A DNA stretch of 64,000 nt from Ovis canadensis (Eukaryota > Chordata > Mammalia > Artiodactyla > Bovidae), in contig NC_091245.1 of NCBI RefSeq assembly GCF_042477335.2, positions 226,237,501 through 226,301,500 on the forward strand. The letters are read 5' to 3'. A program made the position numbers and the translations under genes. Positions within the stretch are counted from its first letter, which is position 1. Every line of letters begins with the position of its first letter. The notes beneath the pieces were generated by a model. It worked only from the letters and a program-made list of their open reading frames with translations. It made no database searches and had not been told where the DNA came from. Of this stretch, positions 46,197-57,075 are shown in pieces.

Positions 46197-47645
46197 AAAG
46201 ATTTACCAGTGTAGTAAATCTTTAAAAAAAAAAAAAAAACCTCTCGATTTCATTGGTACTTTATTTTTTAATCTCTAGTTTATTTATTTCCTCTCTGATT
46301 TTTAATATTTTCTTCCTTATAATGACTTTGTGTTTTGTTTTTCATTTTCTATTTTCTTTAGATAGTAGATTAGATTGTTTATTTTAGATTTTCTTAGTTC
46401 TTGAATTGTCTGTATTACTATAAACCTCCTTAGAACTGCTTTTCTGAATCCAGTTGACTTTAAAAAGTCTTTTATTTTCATTTGTCTTGAGATGTTTTCT
46501 AATTTACTTTTTTATTTTTTTATTTCTTCATGGAGTCTTGTTTGTTTGTTTGTTTTTCTTAAGTAGTATATTGTTTATTCTGTTTTTTATTGTTGTTGTT
46601 ATTGTTTATTTGTTTTGTTTTTTATATTTTTCCATTTTTTCATCATATAATTGATTCCTAGTTTGATACCATTGTGGTTCAGGGGGGAAAAAAAGCTTGA
46701 TATAATTTCTGCTCTCTTAAATTTGTTGAACTTTGCTTTGTGGCCTAGAATTATTTTGTGATCTATCCTAGAGAACATTCTATTTGCAGTTGAAGAGAAT
46801 GCGTACTCTGCTGTTTTAGGATGTCCTATAAAAATGTATTAATTCCAACTGTTCTCATATTATTTAAGGCTAAAATTTCCTTACTGGCATTCTGCCTGGA
46901 TGATCTGTTCATTGGTTCCTGTTATTGTTCTACTACTAAAATACTTCCCTATATGTTTATTCACATTCACTTTGTATATTTAGGTGCTTTTGTGTTAGGT
47001 GCCTGTATGTTAATGAATACAGTATCCTCTTCTTATATTAATTTTTAAAAAAATCTTTATATAATGCCCTTCTTTGTCTTTTGATAGACTTTGTTTCGAA
47101 GTCTATTTTTTCTGATTGGAGTATTGCTTATTCCTACTTTCCTGTTGTTTCTGTTTGCATGAAATGTTTTTCTATTTACTCACTTTCAATATTCATATGT
47201 CTTTAGCTCTAAAGTGAATCTTCTCAACAGCATATTGATGGATTCTATTATTTTATCCTATCAGCCACCCTATGCCTTTTGATTGGATATTAATGTGATT
47301 AACGTAGGTATGTACTTATTGTCATTTTGTTAATAGTTTTCTGGTTGTTTTTGTTCTTTTCTCCTCATCTTTTACCCACCCCCCATGTAGTTTGATGATT
47401 TTAGTAGTATACTGTGTACCTGCCTTTCTAAATTTTCTATATGTATTGTAGATCTTTGATTTTCAGTTACCACGGCGTTCATATATGTTCACATATAACT
47501 ATATATATTTTAAACTGGTAATCATTGAGTTCAGACTCATTCTAAAAGATCTATATTTTTTCCTCTCATCCTTCATATTTTGCATTTGTGATGTGATTAT
47601 TTTACATCTTCATGATTTTTTTCATGATTTATAGTTGACTTTACA

Positions 47646-48199
47646 ATCTTTTCTGTCTTTTTTTCATATTATCTTTTTAAATTAGTTTACTCATTTTAAT
47701 AGGAAGCTAATTACTTTACAATATTGTGGTGAGTTTTTGCCATATATCAACCACTTTTTTAAGTGGTTGATCCTTACCTGTATTATATATTTGCGTTACC
47801 AGTAGAATTTTTTCTTTCCTACAAATGCTTACTGTTTATTATGCTTTTTTCTTTTATCTGGAATCTGAGTACCAAATTTTCTAATTAATGTAATTTTTAT
47901 TGACAGTTGATTTATAGGGTTGTGTTAGTTTCAGATGTACAGCAAAGTAATTAAGATATATTTATATACAGATATAGATATATTTTTCTTCAGATTATTT
48001 TCACTTAAGGTTATTACAAAATAGTGAATCAAGTTCTCTGTGCTATAAAGTAGGCCCTTGATAGCTATCTTGGTTATCTACTTTGTATTTATTAGTATGT
48101 GTATATGTTAGTTCCAAACTCTTAATCTATCCCTCCCCCCATTTCTCTTTTGGTAACCATAAATCTATCATCCGTCTGTGGGTCTATTTCTGTTTTGTA
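47646..48199 (-). mobile_element. L1 3'-end remnants
   Basis: TTACTCATTTTAATAGGAAG...(47690-47760) and ATTTTTATTGACAGTTGATT...(47895-48199) are both reversed L1 3' ends (loss of (A)n, TTAGTTTCAGATGTACAGC). The second is probably the 3' end of the L1 whose 5' part is at 51483-53699, split by the mariner and BovB. Confidence 0.65.
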
Positions 48200-49295
48200 T
48201 TAGGTTGGTGCAAACATAATTGCAATTTGGACTATGAATTTTAAATCAATATAACTAGGCTTAAAATCTTAACTAATCAAAATAGGAACAATTCCAATCA
48301 ATACATTTTGGCCAGTGAGAAATAAGTTTGTTCATTCCTGTAGTATAAAAATCTGTGCCTTGGGATTTGACAAACTCTTGCAAAGCATTTGCTGCCTTCT
48401 GCTGGCTTTGGAAGTATTCTCGCTGTAAAAAGATGTTGAGATGCTTGAAGAAGTGGTAGTAAGTTGGTGAGATGGCAGGTGAGTATAGCAGATGAGGCAA
48501 AACTTTGTAGCTCAATTTGTTCAACTTTTGAAGTATTGGTTTTGTGAGGAGACATTGGAATTTGTCATGGAGAAAAACTGAGCCCTTTCTGTTGACCAAT
48601 GCCAGCTGCAGGCATTACACTTTTTAGTGCATCTCATCAATTTGTTAAACATACTTCTCAGATATGATAATGCGAAGATTCAGAAACCTGCAGCGGATCA
48701 AGCTGGCAGCAGACCGCCAAACTGACCATGACCTTATTTGGTGCCAGTTTGACTTTGGAAAGGGCTTTGGAGCTTCTTTTCCATCCTACCACTGAGCTGG
48801 TCATCCTCAGTTGTTGTATACAATCCACTTTGTGTCGCACTTCAATCCAATTTAAAAAAAAAAATGCTTCTTTGTTGTTGCATAGAATAAGAGAAGACCA
48901 TACTTCAAAATGGTGATTTTTTTGGTTTGCAGTCAGCTCTTGAAACACCCATTTATCAAGCTTTTTCAAATTTCCTATTTGCTTCAAGTGCCAAATGGTC
49001 ATAGAATGATTGACTTTGAGTTTTTTGGCAACTTCTCATATATTTTTAAAAGGATAAGCTTTGATGATCCTCTCAGATGGTCTTTGTCAACTTCTGTGGC
49101 CAGTCACTGTGATTCTCATCCCCAGATCTGTCGATTCCTTCTTAAGACGTCTTGAACCACCACTGTTCATTGGCAGTTCCTAGGCCAAAGGTGTTGTTGA
49201 CATTGTGAGTTGTCTCTGCTGCTTTGCGACCCATTTTGAACTTGAATAAGAAAATTGCTCAGATTTGCTTTTTCTCTAACATCATTTCCCATGTA
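48200..49295 (-). mobile_element. Mariner transposon (Hsmar1-like), one terminus missing
   Basis: The left terminus TTAGGTTGGTGCAAACATAATTGC at 48200 is the mariner inverted repeat preceded by the TA target (48198-48199). A transposase gene fills the interior in minus orientation. The other terminus is missing because BovB sequence begins at about 49302. It inserted into an L1 3' end. Hsmar1-type elements with these termini are known in primates and close relatives occur in ruminants; the exact subfamily needs alignment. Confidence 0.85.
48273..49293 (-). pseudogene. Mariner transposase, inactive
   Basis: The start is near the ATG complementary to 49291-49293. Recognisable parts: FKMGRKAAETT (DNA-binding N-terminus, about 49240-49205), HLKQIGNLKKLDKWV (about 48995-48950), the linker, VNRKGSVFLHDKF (second catalytic block, about 48597-48560), YSPAISPTYYHFFKHL (third block, about 48480-48435) and the C-terminal KLISHWPKCIDWNCSYFD. 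The enzyme cuts and pastes DNA using a DD34D triad. Here the third block has AISPTY where DLSPTD is usual, and the first block is scrambled, besides several frameshifts. Dead copy. Confidence 0.88.
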
Positions 49296-49301
49296 TTTGT
49301 T

Positions 49302-51410
49302 GTTCAATCACTAAATCAACTCTGACTCTTTGCATTGCAGCACACCAGGCTTCCCTGTCCTTCACTAACTCCCCCAGTTTTTCAAATTCATGTTCATTGA
49401 GCTGGTGATGCTATATAACCATCTCATCCTCTGCTGCCCCCTTCTTGTTTTACCTTCCATCTTTCCCAGCATCAAGATCTTTTCCAGTGAGTTGGCTCTT
49501 TGCGTCAGGTGGCCAAATTATTGAAGCTTCAGCTTTAGCATCAGTCCTTCCAATGAATATTCAGGGTAAATTTCCTTTCAGATTGACTGGTTTGATCTCC
49601 TTTCAGTCCAAGGGATCCTTAGGAGTCTTTTCCAGCACCTCAATTTGAAAGCATCAGTTCTCCAGTGCTCACCCTACTTTATGGTCCAGCTCTTAGATCC
49701 ATACGGGACTAATGGAAAAACCATGGCTTTCACTATACAGATCTTTGTCAGCAAAGTAGTGTTTCTGCTTTTTAGCATACTGACTAAGTTTATCATAACT
49801 TTCCTTTTAGGGAGCAAGTGTCTTTTAATTTCATGGCTGCAGTCATTGTCCGCAGTGATTTTTTAGAGACCAAGAAAATAAAATCTGTCACTGCTTCCAC
49901 TTTTTTCCCTTTTAGTTACCATGAAGTGAAGGGACCAGATGCCATGATCATATTTTTTTGAAGGTTGCATTTAAGCCAGCTCTTTTACTGTCTTTCACCC
50001 TCATCAAGAGACTTTTTAGTTCCTCTTCACTTTCTGCCATTAGAGTGATATCATCTGCATATCTGAGGTTGTTGATATTTCTCTGGGCAGTCATGATTCT
50101 AGCCTGTGATTCATTCAGCCCAGCATTTCACATGATGTATTCTGCATACTAGAGAAGGGCATAACAACCCACTCCTGTATTCATACCTAAAGAATCCCAT
50201 GAACAAAGTCATATTCCATAGGGCTGCAAAGAGTTGGACATGACTGAAGTGACTTAGCACAGCACATTCTGCATATAAGTTTAATAAGCAGGGCGACAAT
50301 ATACAGGTTTGATGAGCTCCTTTCCCAATTTTGAACCAGTTCAATTTCCCCTGTCCAGTTCTAACTGTTGCTTTTTGACTTGCATAGAGGTTCCCCAGGA
50401 GATAGGTCAGATGGTCTGGTATTCCTGTCTCTAAGAATTTCCCACAGTTTGTTGTGATCCACAACAGTCAAAAGCTTTAGCATAGTCAGTAAAGCAGAAG
50501 TACATGTTTTTCTGGAATTTCCTTGCTTTCTCTATGATCCAATGAATGTTGGTAATCTGTTCTCTGGTTCTTCTGCCTTTCTAAATCTAGCTTGTACATC
50601 TGGAAGTTCCTGATTCATGTACTGTTGAAACCTAGTTTGAAAGATTTTGAGAATAACCTTGCTAGCATGTAAAATGAGAAAAATTGTAGGTTAGTTTTAA
50701 CATGCTCTGGCATTATCCCTTTTTGTGATTGGAATGAAAACTGACCTTTTCCTGTCCTGTGGCCACTGCTGAGTTTTCCAAATATGCTGAAATATTGAGT
50801 GCATTTTAACAGCACCATCTTTTAGGATTTTAAATAGCTCACTTGTTCACTTGGAATTCTATCACTTCCACAAGCTCTGTTCACTGTAATGCTTCCTATA
50901 GTCCACTTGACTTCTTGCTTGAAGATGTCTGATCCTAGGTGAGTTACCATTACCATCGCGGTTAGCTGGGTCATTAGGATGTTTTCTGTGTAGTTCTGTG
51001 TAGTCTTGCCACCTCTTCTTAATCTCTTCCTCTTCTGCTAGGTCCTTACATTTCTATCCATTATGGTGCCCTTCACGGAATGAAATGTTCCCTTGATATC
51101 TCTCCTTTTTTGAAGAGATCACTAGTCTTTCACATTATATTGTTTTGCTCCATTTCTTTGCATTGTTCACTTAAGAAGGCCATCTCATCTCTCCTTGCTA
51201 TTGTCTGGAACTCTGCATTCAGTTGGGTATTCTTTCCCTTTGCCCCTTGCCTTTTGCTTCTCTTCTTTTCTCAGCTATTTTTAAAGCCTTCTCAGACAAT
51301 CCACTTTGCCTTCTTGCATTTCTTTTTCTTTGGGATGGTTTTGGTCTGCAGAATTCTCTTTGACATAATTACAGCAATATCTTTTTGAATTTGTCTCTGA
51401 GAGTAATTGA
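49302..51410 (-). mobile_element. BovB, about 2 kb, old, minus strand
   Basis: Runs from the 3' UTR (CACCAGGCTTCCCTGTCC at about 49345) back through RT (YADD region at about 50055) to the endonuclease/RT linker (reversed KKKKCKKAKW at about 51330). It is much more diverged than the other BovB copies and its 3' UTR resembles the older Bov form. A SINE interrupts it at 50149-50264. Confidence 0.85.
50149..50264 (+). mobile_element. Bov-tA 3' half inside BovB
   Basis: GAGAAGGGCATAACAACCCAC ... GACATGACTGAAGTGACTTAG is the second half of Bov-tA. The BovB word ATTCTGCATA is duplicated around it (about 50138-50148 and 50265-50276). Confidence 0.8.
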
Positions 51411-51427
51411 AATTTAAAAAAAAATAA

Positions 51428-51482
51428 GCAGGGACTTCCCTGGTAGTCAAGTGGTTAGGACTCCATGTTTCCAATGCAGGGG
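51428..51482 (+). mobile_element. CHR-type SINE head fragment
   Basis: GGGACTTCCCTGGTAGTCAAGTGGTTAGGACTCC is the tRNA-like start of a CHR SINE. It stops after about 55 bases. Confidence 0.65.
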
Positions 51483-53699
51483 GTATGATGGTGGCCTCAC
51501 AGAATGAGTTTGGAAGTGTTCCTTCCTCTGCAATTTTTTGGGATAGTTTCAGAATAGGTGATACTCTTCTCTAAATGTTTTGTCCAAGTTCACTTTGAAG
51601 CCCTCTGGTCCTAGACTTTAGTTCGTTGGGAGTTTTCTAATCACAGATTCAATTTCAGTACTCGTAATTGGTCTGTTATTTTTTTTTCCTCCAGGCTAAG
51701 TCTTGAGAGATTGTACCTTTATAAGCATTTGTCCATTTCTTCTAGGTTGTCCATTTTATTGGCATATATTAATAGCTGCTTGTAAGAGTCTCTTATAGTC
51801 CTTTGTATTTCTGTGTTGTCAGTTTTAACTTCTCCCTTTTCATTTCTAATTTTGGGCCCAAAGACCTATAACATTTATTTCAGGATGAGTTAATTCTGAA
51901 TAAACTCTTTTAGTTTTTGGTTGTCTGACACTTTGTCTTTCAATTCTAAATGATAATCTTGGTGAGTTGCAGGGTTTTCCTTTTTAGCATTTTGAATATC
52001 CCATGCCACTCTCTTCTGGCCTGCAAAGTTTCTGCACAAAAATTGGCTTATAGCCTTTGGACATTCTCTTGCATATGACACTTTATTTTCTCTTGATACC
52101 TTTAGAATTCTCTATTTATTTTTAAGTTTGCCATTTTTATCATGATATGTCTTGGATAAAAGTGAATTCTACATCCTCTTCTGCTGGATTTGTTTGGGAT
52201 TATTTTGCTTTAGACCTTCTATGCTTTCTGTACCTGGATTTCTGTTTCTTTTCAGGATTGGGAATTTTTTAGCCACAATTTCATCAAATATGCTTTGAAC
52301 CCTTTATGTCTACCTTCTCCTTCTGGGACCCCTATAATGCAAATAAATATTGGTATATTTAATATTGTCCCAGAGGTTCCTTAAACTGTTCTCATTTTTT
52401 TTAATGTTTTTCTTTTTGTTGATCTGATTAGGAGATTTCCATTATTCTATCTTCAGTATCACTTTTGCATTCTGTATAACCTAGTCTGACGTTAATTTCT
52501 TCTAGTGTATTTTTCATTTCAGTTCTTGTACTCCAGTTCTTGTACCCTTCATAAGGGTTCTTTTTTTATATATTTTATAGTTCCTTGTTAAAATTCTCAC
52601 CATGTTCATCTATTCTTTTCCCTAACTGAGTTAGCCTTCTTAGTACTAATACTTTGAATATCTAGTAAATATTTTGGCTTTATTGTCCCCCCCCCCAGGG
52701 GTTTTCTCTGTATATTTCAATTGAAATAAATTCTTGTCTTGTTATTTTAACTTTCCTTTTTTTTTCTGAAATTAGGTGGAACAGTTAGTTATTTCTTACT
52801 TATATGGTTTCAAAGGGGTGCCCTTGTGTGGGAGCTTCCCAATATAGTCCACTTGTCCCCAGTGGCTTTCTTGGAAGAGCTGGATCTGATGTGAGCATGA
52901 GTCACATTTCTCCCAAGGGTATGCTTGCAGTTATCACCTTAGTAGGAGCTGGAGCTTCAGGAGCTAGGGCCAGAGCAAGATGTGCCAGGGTGTCTTCTTT
53001 GTTCAGTGGCAGCCACCACCTTATGGGATGGAGTTGGAGCCCAAGATGCTGGAGCAGAAACACTGAGGGTTGGACCTGAGCTACCTTTATTCCCTTTAAA
53101 TGTGTGGTCTCCCTCCTCTCAGAATCAGCAGCTTTATCCCATCAGATTCTCCCTTCATGGCAACCCTTGCCCAGGATGGAGCTGTGTTGTAAAGCAAATG
53201 GTTCTTGACTTAGGCTGGCGTGCACATCAGGATGGCTACAGGAAACAGGCCAGTGTCCTTTGAAGTTTCCATCTGTCCTCTATACCCTGTTTCAGGTAAA
53301 AACAAACACATATACACTCCTCAAGAATGTAGTCCAGGCTTTCTACAGCTCTGCTGTTAGTCCCACTGACCCTCCAACCAGGCAAGGGGATTTGTCTTCC
53401 CAGTGTTGGACACCACGGCTGGAGCACCTAATATGTGGCTCAAACCACTCACTCCTCAAGGAGAAGTTTAATCCTTTCTTCTTCTGAGACCCCTCTGAAG
53501 GGCACAAGTTCCATCATGATTGCTTCTTTTCCCTTCCTACCCAATTCCATGTAGATCTTTCTTATAGTCTGGTTAAACAGGAAACTATGCTGGTCTTCAG
53601 TTAGTTTTCAGTGAAAATTTCTCTACACATAGATGTATATTTGATTCATTCATGGTGGAAAGTGAATTTCACATCCTCTTATTCTGCCATCTTGATATT
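51483..53699 (-). mobile_element. Old L1, minus strand, with internal deletion and intact 5' tip
   Basis: 51483-51860 is ORF2 RT, then at about 51860 the sequence jumps to ORF1 (51870-52650) and continues into the 5' UTR (52680-53699). On the minus strand the 5' tip reads CAAGATGGCAGAATAAGAGG (53694-53675), the L1 start motif. It abuts RT sequence of the provirus at 53700, so it is part of the material inserted into RT. Confidence 0.75.
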
Positions 53700-54438
53700 T
53701 TATCTCAACAGTGCTATTTATTGATCAGAGATCCTAGGAAAACCTTCTCTCTTGGCCCTTAGGTTTCCTCACCCATAAAATGGGAGAGTTACAGGAACTA
53801 GTACAAGGGATCATGAGTCCTAGAACACTAAAATCTTCTATCATGAGATTTATATCTTCAAGGCCTTCTTTACTTACATGGCTTTGATTAATTCTGGGAA
53901 GATGTTTTGAGGAATCTATGTGAGACTTGATAGGAGGTGCACTGTAAATTTTACCAGTATCCCCTGGAGAAGGAAATGGAAACCCAACCCAATTATTCTT
54001 GTCTGGGAAATCTGATGGACAGAGGAGTGTGGTGGGCTACAGTCCATGGGATCACAAAGAGTCAGCCACAACTTAGTGACTAAAAAGAAGTAGCAGCAAG
54101 AGGCACACTGTGAATTTTACCAGTATCAGTTGGAAATTTTGCTCATAAAGAAAGTGGTAGCTGATTCATTAGGGACAAATAATCAATATTTCTAGAATCA
54201 ACTCTATTATCATCAGAGATGGAAACATAGGAGATTCACTTGGTTAGTTACTTTGATGACTACTGTCAAATTCTAAAATTTTTTTTCTCCCTTTTGAGAG
54301 AAAGAAATTTTGATACTTCTCTAAGAAGTACACACCTAATTAATGTGTAGGAGCAAAGGAACTAAGGAGAAAAAGCTGTATATCTCTAAACAAAAAGGAA
54401 AAGGTGTATTAGAGTTCTCTACTCTAAACTCTTAGTAC
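53700..54438 (-). pseudogene. Retroviral protease end and RT first part, decayed
   Basis: Minus strand, about 53890-53715: GLEDINLMIEDF then CTSSCNSPILWVRKP and a DLRSIN-like end. These are the fingers and palm start of class I RT (primer grip side). They continue at 42700 after an 11 kb block of insertions. A Bov-tA (53962-54099) interrupts the upstream part. Stops are present. Confidence 0.75.
53962..54099 (+). mobile_element. Bov-tA 3' half with unusually long target-site duplication
   Basis: CCCTGGAGAAGGAAATGGAA ... GCCACAACTTAGTGAC is a Bov-tA lacking its head. The 28-base flanks at 53934-53961 and 54100-54127 match at 25 positions; the three differences are transitions. Confidence 0.85.
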
Positions 54439-55324
54439 CTAGGTGCTGTTCAGTCACTCAGTCGTGTATGACTATTTGCAATCCCATGGACAGCAGCATG
54501 CCAGGCTTCCCTGTCCTTCACTGTCTCTAGGAGTTTGCTCAACTAATGTCCATCAAATCGATGATGTCATCCAACATCCCATCCTCAGTTTCCCCTTTTC
54601 TTGTCCTCAATCTTTCCCATCATCAGGGTCTTTTCCAGTGAGTTGGCTCTTCTCACGAGGTTGCCAAAGTATTGGAGCTTCAGCTTCAGTATCAGTCTTT
54701 CCAATGAATATTCAGGGTTGATTTCCTTTAGGATTGACTGTTTTGATCTCTTTGCTGTCCAAGGGACTCTTAAGAGTTGTCCGCAACACCACAGTTCAAA
54801 AGCATCAATTCTTCAGTGCCCAGCCTTCTTTATGGTCTAATTTTCACATCCATACATGACTACTAGAAAAACCAAAGCTTTGACTATATGGACCTTTGTT
54901 GTCAAACTGATGTCTCTGCTTTTTAATATGCTGTCTAGGTTTGTCATATCTTTTCTTCCAAGAAACAAGCCCCTTTTAACTTCATGACTCCAGTCACCAT
55001 CCACAGTGATTTGGAAGCCCAGGAAAATAAAGTATGTCACTGTTTCCATTGTTTATCCATCTTTTTGCCATGAAATGATGTGACTGGATGCCATGATCTT
55101 CGTTTTTTGAGTGTTGAGTTTTAAGCCTGCTTTTTCACTTTCCTCTTTCACCTTCATCAAGAGGCTCTTTAGTTCCTCTTTGCTTTCTGCCATTAGGGTG
55201 ATCTTGTCTGCATATCTGAAGTTATCTTGATTCCAGCTTGAGCTTCATCCAGCCTGGCATTTCACGTAATGTACTCTGCATATAAGTTACATAAGCCTTG
55301 ATGTACTCCTTTCCCAATTCCCAA
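54439..55324 (-). mobile_element. BovB 3' fragment in the protease gene
   Basis: About 886 bases of reversed BovB, diverged, with a 7-base duplication TTAGTAC at 54432-54438 and 55325-55331. Retroviral sequence continues on both sides. Confidence 0.85.
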
Positions 55325-55560
55325 TTAGTACACAGAAGAGGGTTATTTTATGGTAACAGGGTTGAGGGCAGGGAGTGTTACTCCAGTGTCAATTAGGGCT
55401 AGAAGAGATTCATTTCCAATATTGAGAAATGTTTCTCCAAGATAATTAAGAGAACAGACTGGGGAAAAAACAAAACAAAGCCTATTTCCTCAAAACACTA
55501 TCATCAAGTATTTGAAGAACGTTGAGAAAGCTGGTTAAAAGTCTATAGGTTCCGAATATG
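55325..55560 (-). pseudogene. Retroviral protease with DTG, decayed
   Basis: Minus strand ALIDTGVTLPALNP, with the aspartic protease DTG complementary to 55383-55391, located between gag and RT as expected. The enzyme cleaves Gag-Pol. Only about 60 residues are readable before the BovB break. Confidence 0.8.
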
Positions 55561-56633
55561 CTTAAATTTATAAGTGCTTTCCCAATGTCCTGCTTTTTTT
55601 GCAAAAATAGCAGAAAGTGTATGAATTCTGACTTCATCTAAGGGCCTTCATTTACTGGATTTGAAGATTAAGAATTGTGGGTACTTGAAGGGTACTTATC
55701 TAGAGTGAGTGAGAACTGGTATACCAGGTCAACTAAATCTGGAGTGAACAATTCCCCGTCCATATTGGTCCTTTTTACTAGAAGGGAAAAATCCTGGTTC
55801 AGATCATTAATAAACATAGAGTTAAAAGCTACCTAGATAGTCAATGCCTGAAGGAGACCCAGAATTTTCTTTAAAAATAACTGGAAGTCAATTGTAATAA
55901 CCATGAACAGGTTCATCATATTTTTGTGTGCAAGCCTGAATTTTGTTTCAATGAAAAGACTTTGAAAAAATGCTAGGAATTGCTTGGTGAAATTACTTGG
56001 CTATTGCCCAAGCCTGATCATATGATAAATTAGTAGTTGATCTTCCCTTTACAATACTAGAGACTTTTCAGTATTTTCCCAATTCATAGTTTTCACCCAA
56101 TGCTGGGCCTGGCCCTCCCTGAAAAGCATATGAACTATATGATGTAAGTCAGAGAAACTAGGTTGATAAACCTGAATTCCTCATTAAACTTATGAGAAAC
56201 TTTGGTTGCTTTGGGGAAAAAAAAACAACAAAAAACTTCAGCAGTGGTTCACTGCTCACCTTTAATCCAGGGAATTAAAAGTTTAGCTTCTGGAACCACA
56301 GAAAGTTCAATTTTAAAGGGAAATCTTCTGACAAGTTCAGAGGAAGAGTGGGGAGAGTTTCAAAGAAAAGGAAAGCTCAGCAAGAAAATTAATGTGAGAG
56401 AGGGTACAGAGGAGGCAAAGGAAGTGTAGAAGGGAACAAGGAAGATGGTAGTGGAGGTGGTGTCTGGACATGAGGGACCAAAGAAATAGAGACAATATGG
56501 TGACAGAGGGGAACCTGAGACAAAAAAGCCAAGGAAGAAGAGCTTGAGACTGGCAGCCATTTAATAATGTGTTTGCCCCATTAATCTTAAAATCTTATTT
56601 TGTGGCAAGGCAATTTTAAGCTCCAGATATCAT
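55561..56633 (-). pseudogene. Retroviral gag (capsid and nucleocapsid), decayed
   Basis: The minus strand carries a capsid-like region (HWVKTMNWE at about 56090; FINDLNQDF at about 55800; FTPDLVDLVYQ at about 55750) and a nucleocapsid knuckle at about 55611-55570, reading CYFCKK then, after one extra A, AGHW and a Tyr where the last Cys should be. The knuckle is therefore broken twice. Gag would form the particle. A purine-rich stretch 56330-56540 codes for Lys/Glu-rich sequence in antisense only. Confidence 0.7.
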
Positions 56634-56852
56634 AAAGTGAAAGTGAAAATGATATTTGCTCACTTGTGTCTGACTTTGTGACCCCATGGACTCTAGCCCA
56701 CCAGGCTCCTCTACCCATGGAATTATCCGGGCAAGAATACTGGAATGGGTTGTCATTCTCTTCTCCAGGGCATCTTCCTGGCCCAGAGATGGAACCCAGG
56801 TCTCCTGCATTGTGGGCCAATTCTTTACTGTCCCAGCCATCAGGGAATTCCC
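56634..56852 (-). mobile_element. Bov-tA SINE, minus strand, near full length
   Basis: Tail GTGAAAGTGAAAATGATATT..CTCACTTGTGTCTGAC, CCAGGGCATCTTCCTGG, head ending GCCATCAGGGAATTCCC. It sits inside gag of the provirus. Confidence 0.88.
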
Positions 56853-57075
56853 CTGATAACACAGTGAAGCCTCAAACTACCAATAGAAACAAGTATCGCA
56901 TTCAAGTCTGGAAGTTTTTGAGCTATTGCTGCTCAATTCAGTTTCAAGAAAATTAAGTTTGGGGATTTCAGATGTTCCCTGAAATGGCCATTGATATTCG
57001 AAATTATCTTTGATCTGGTCAGTCTGCATAGTTAGAAATGCATACGATTAAGATAAACTTTTGTTTTTTGATGAT
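56853..57075 (-). other. Provirus gag 5' part
   Basis: Unassigned sequence that by position belongs to the provirus between the SINE and the large L1. No clear motif. Confidence 0.4.

Larger units (their letters stand above)
42712..47645 (-). mobile_element. Old L1 (L1MA-like), minus strand, about 4.4 kb excluding insertions
   Basis: From the 3' UTR at 42712 through ORF2 (C-terminal domain at 43100-43650, RT at 44250-46450, endonuclease at 46450-47330) to the inter-ORF region at about 47645, all reversed. It is clearly more diverged than the ruminant L1s on the left, with many frame breaks, so it predates them. Two BovB fragments interrupt it (43918-44150 and 45889-46196). It lies inside the RT gene of the provirus. 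Confidence 0.8.
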
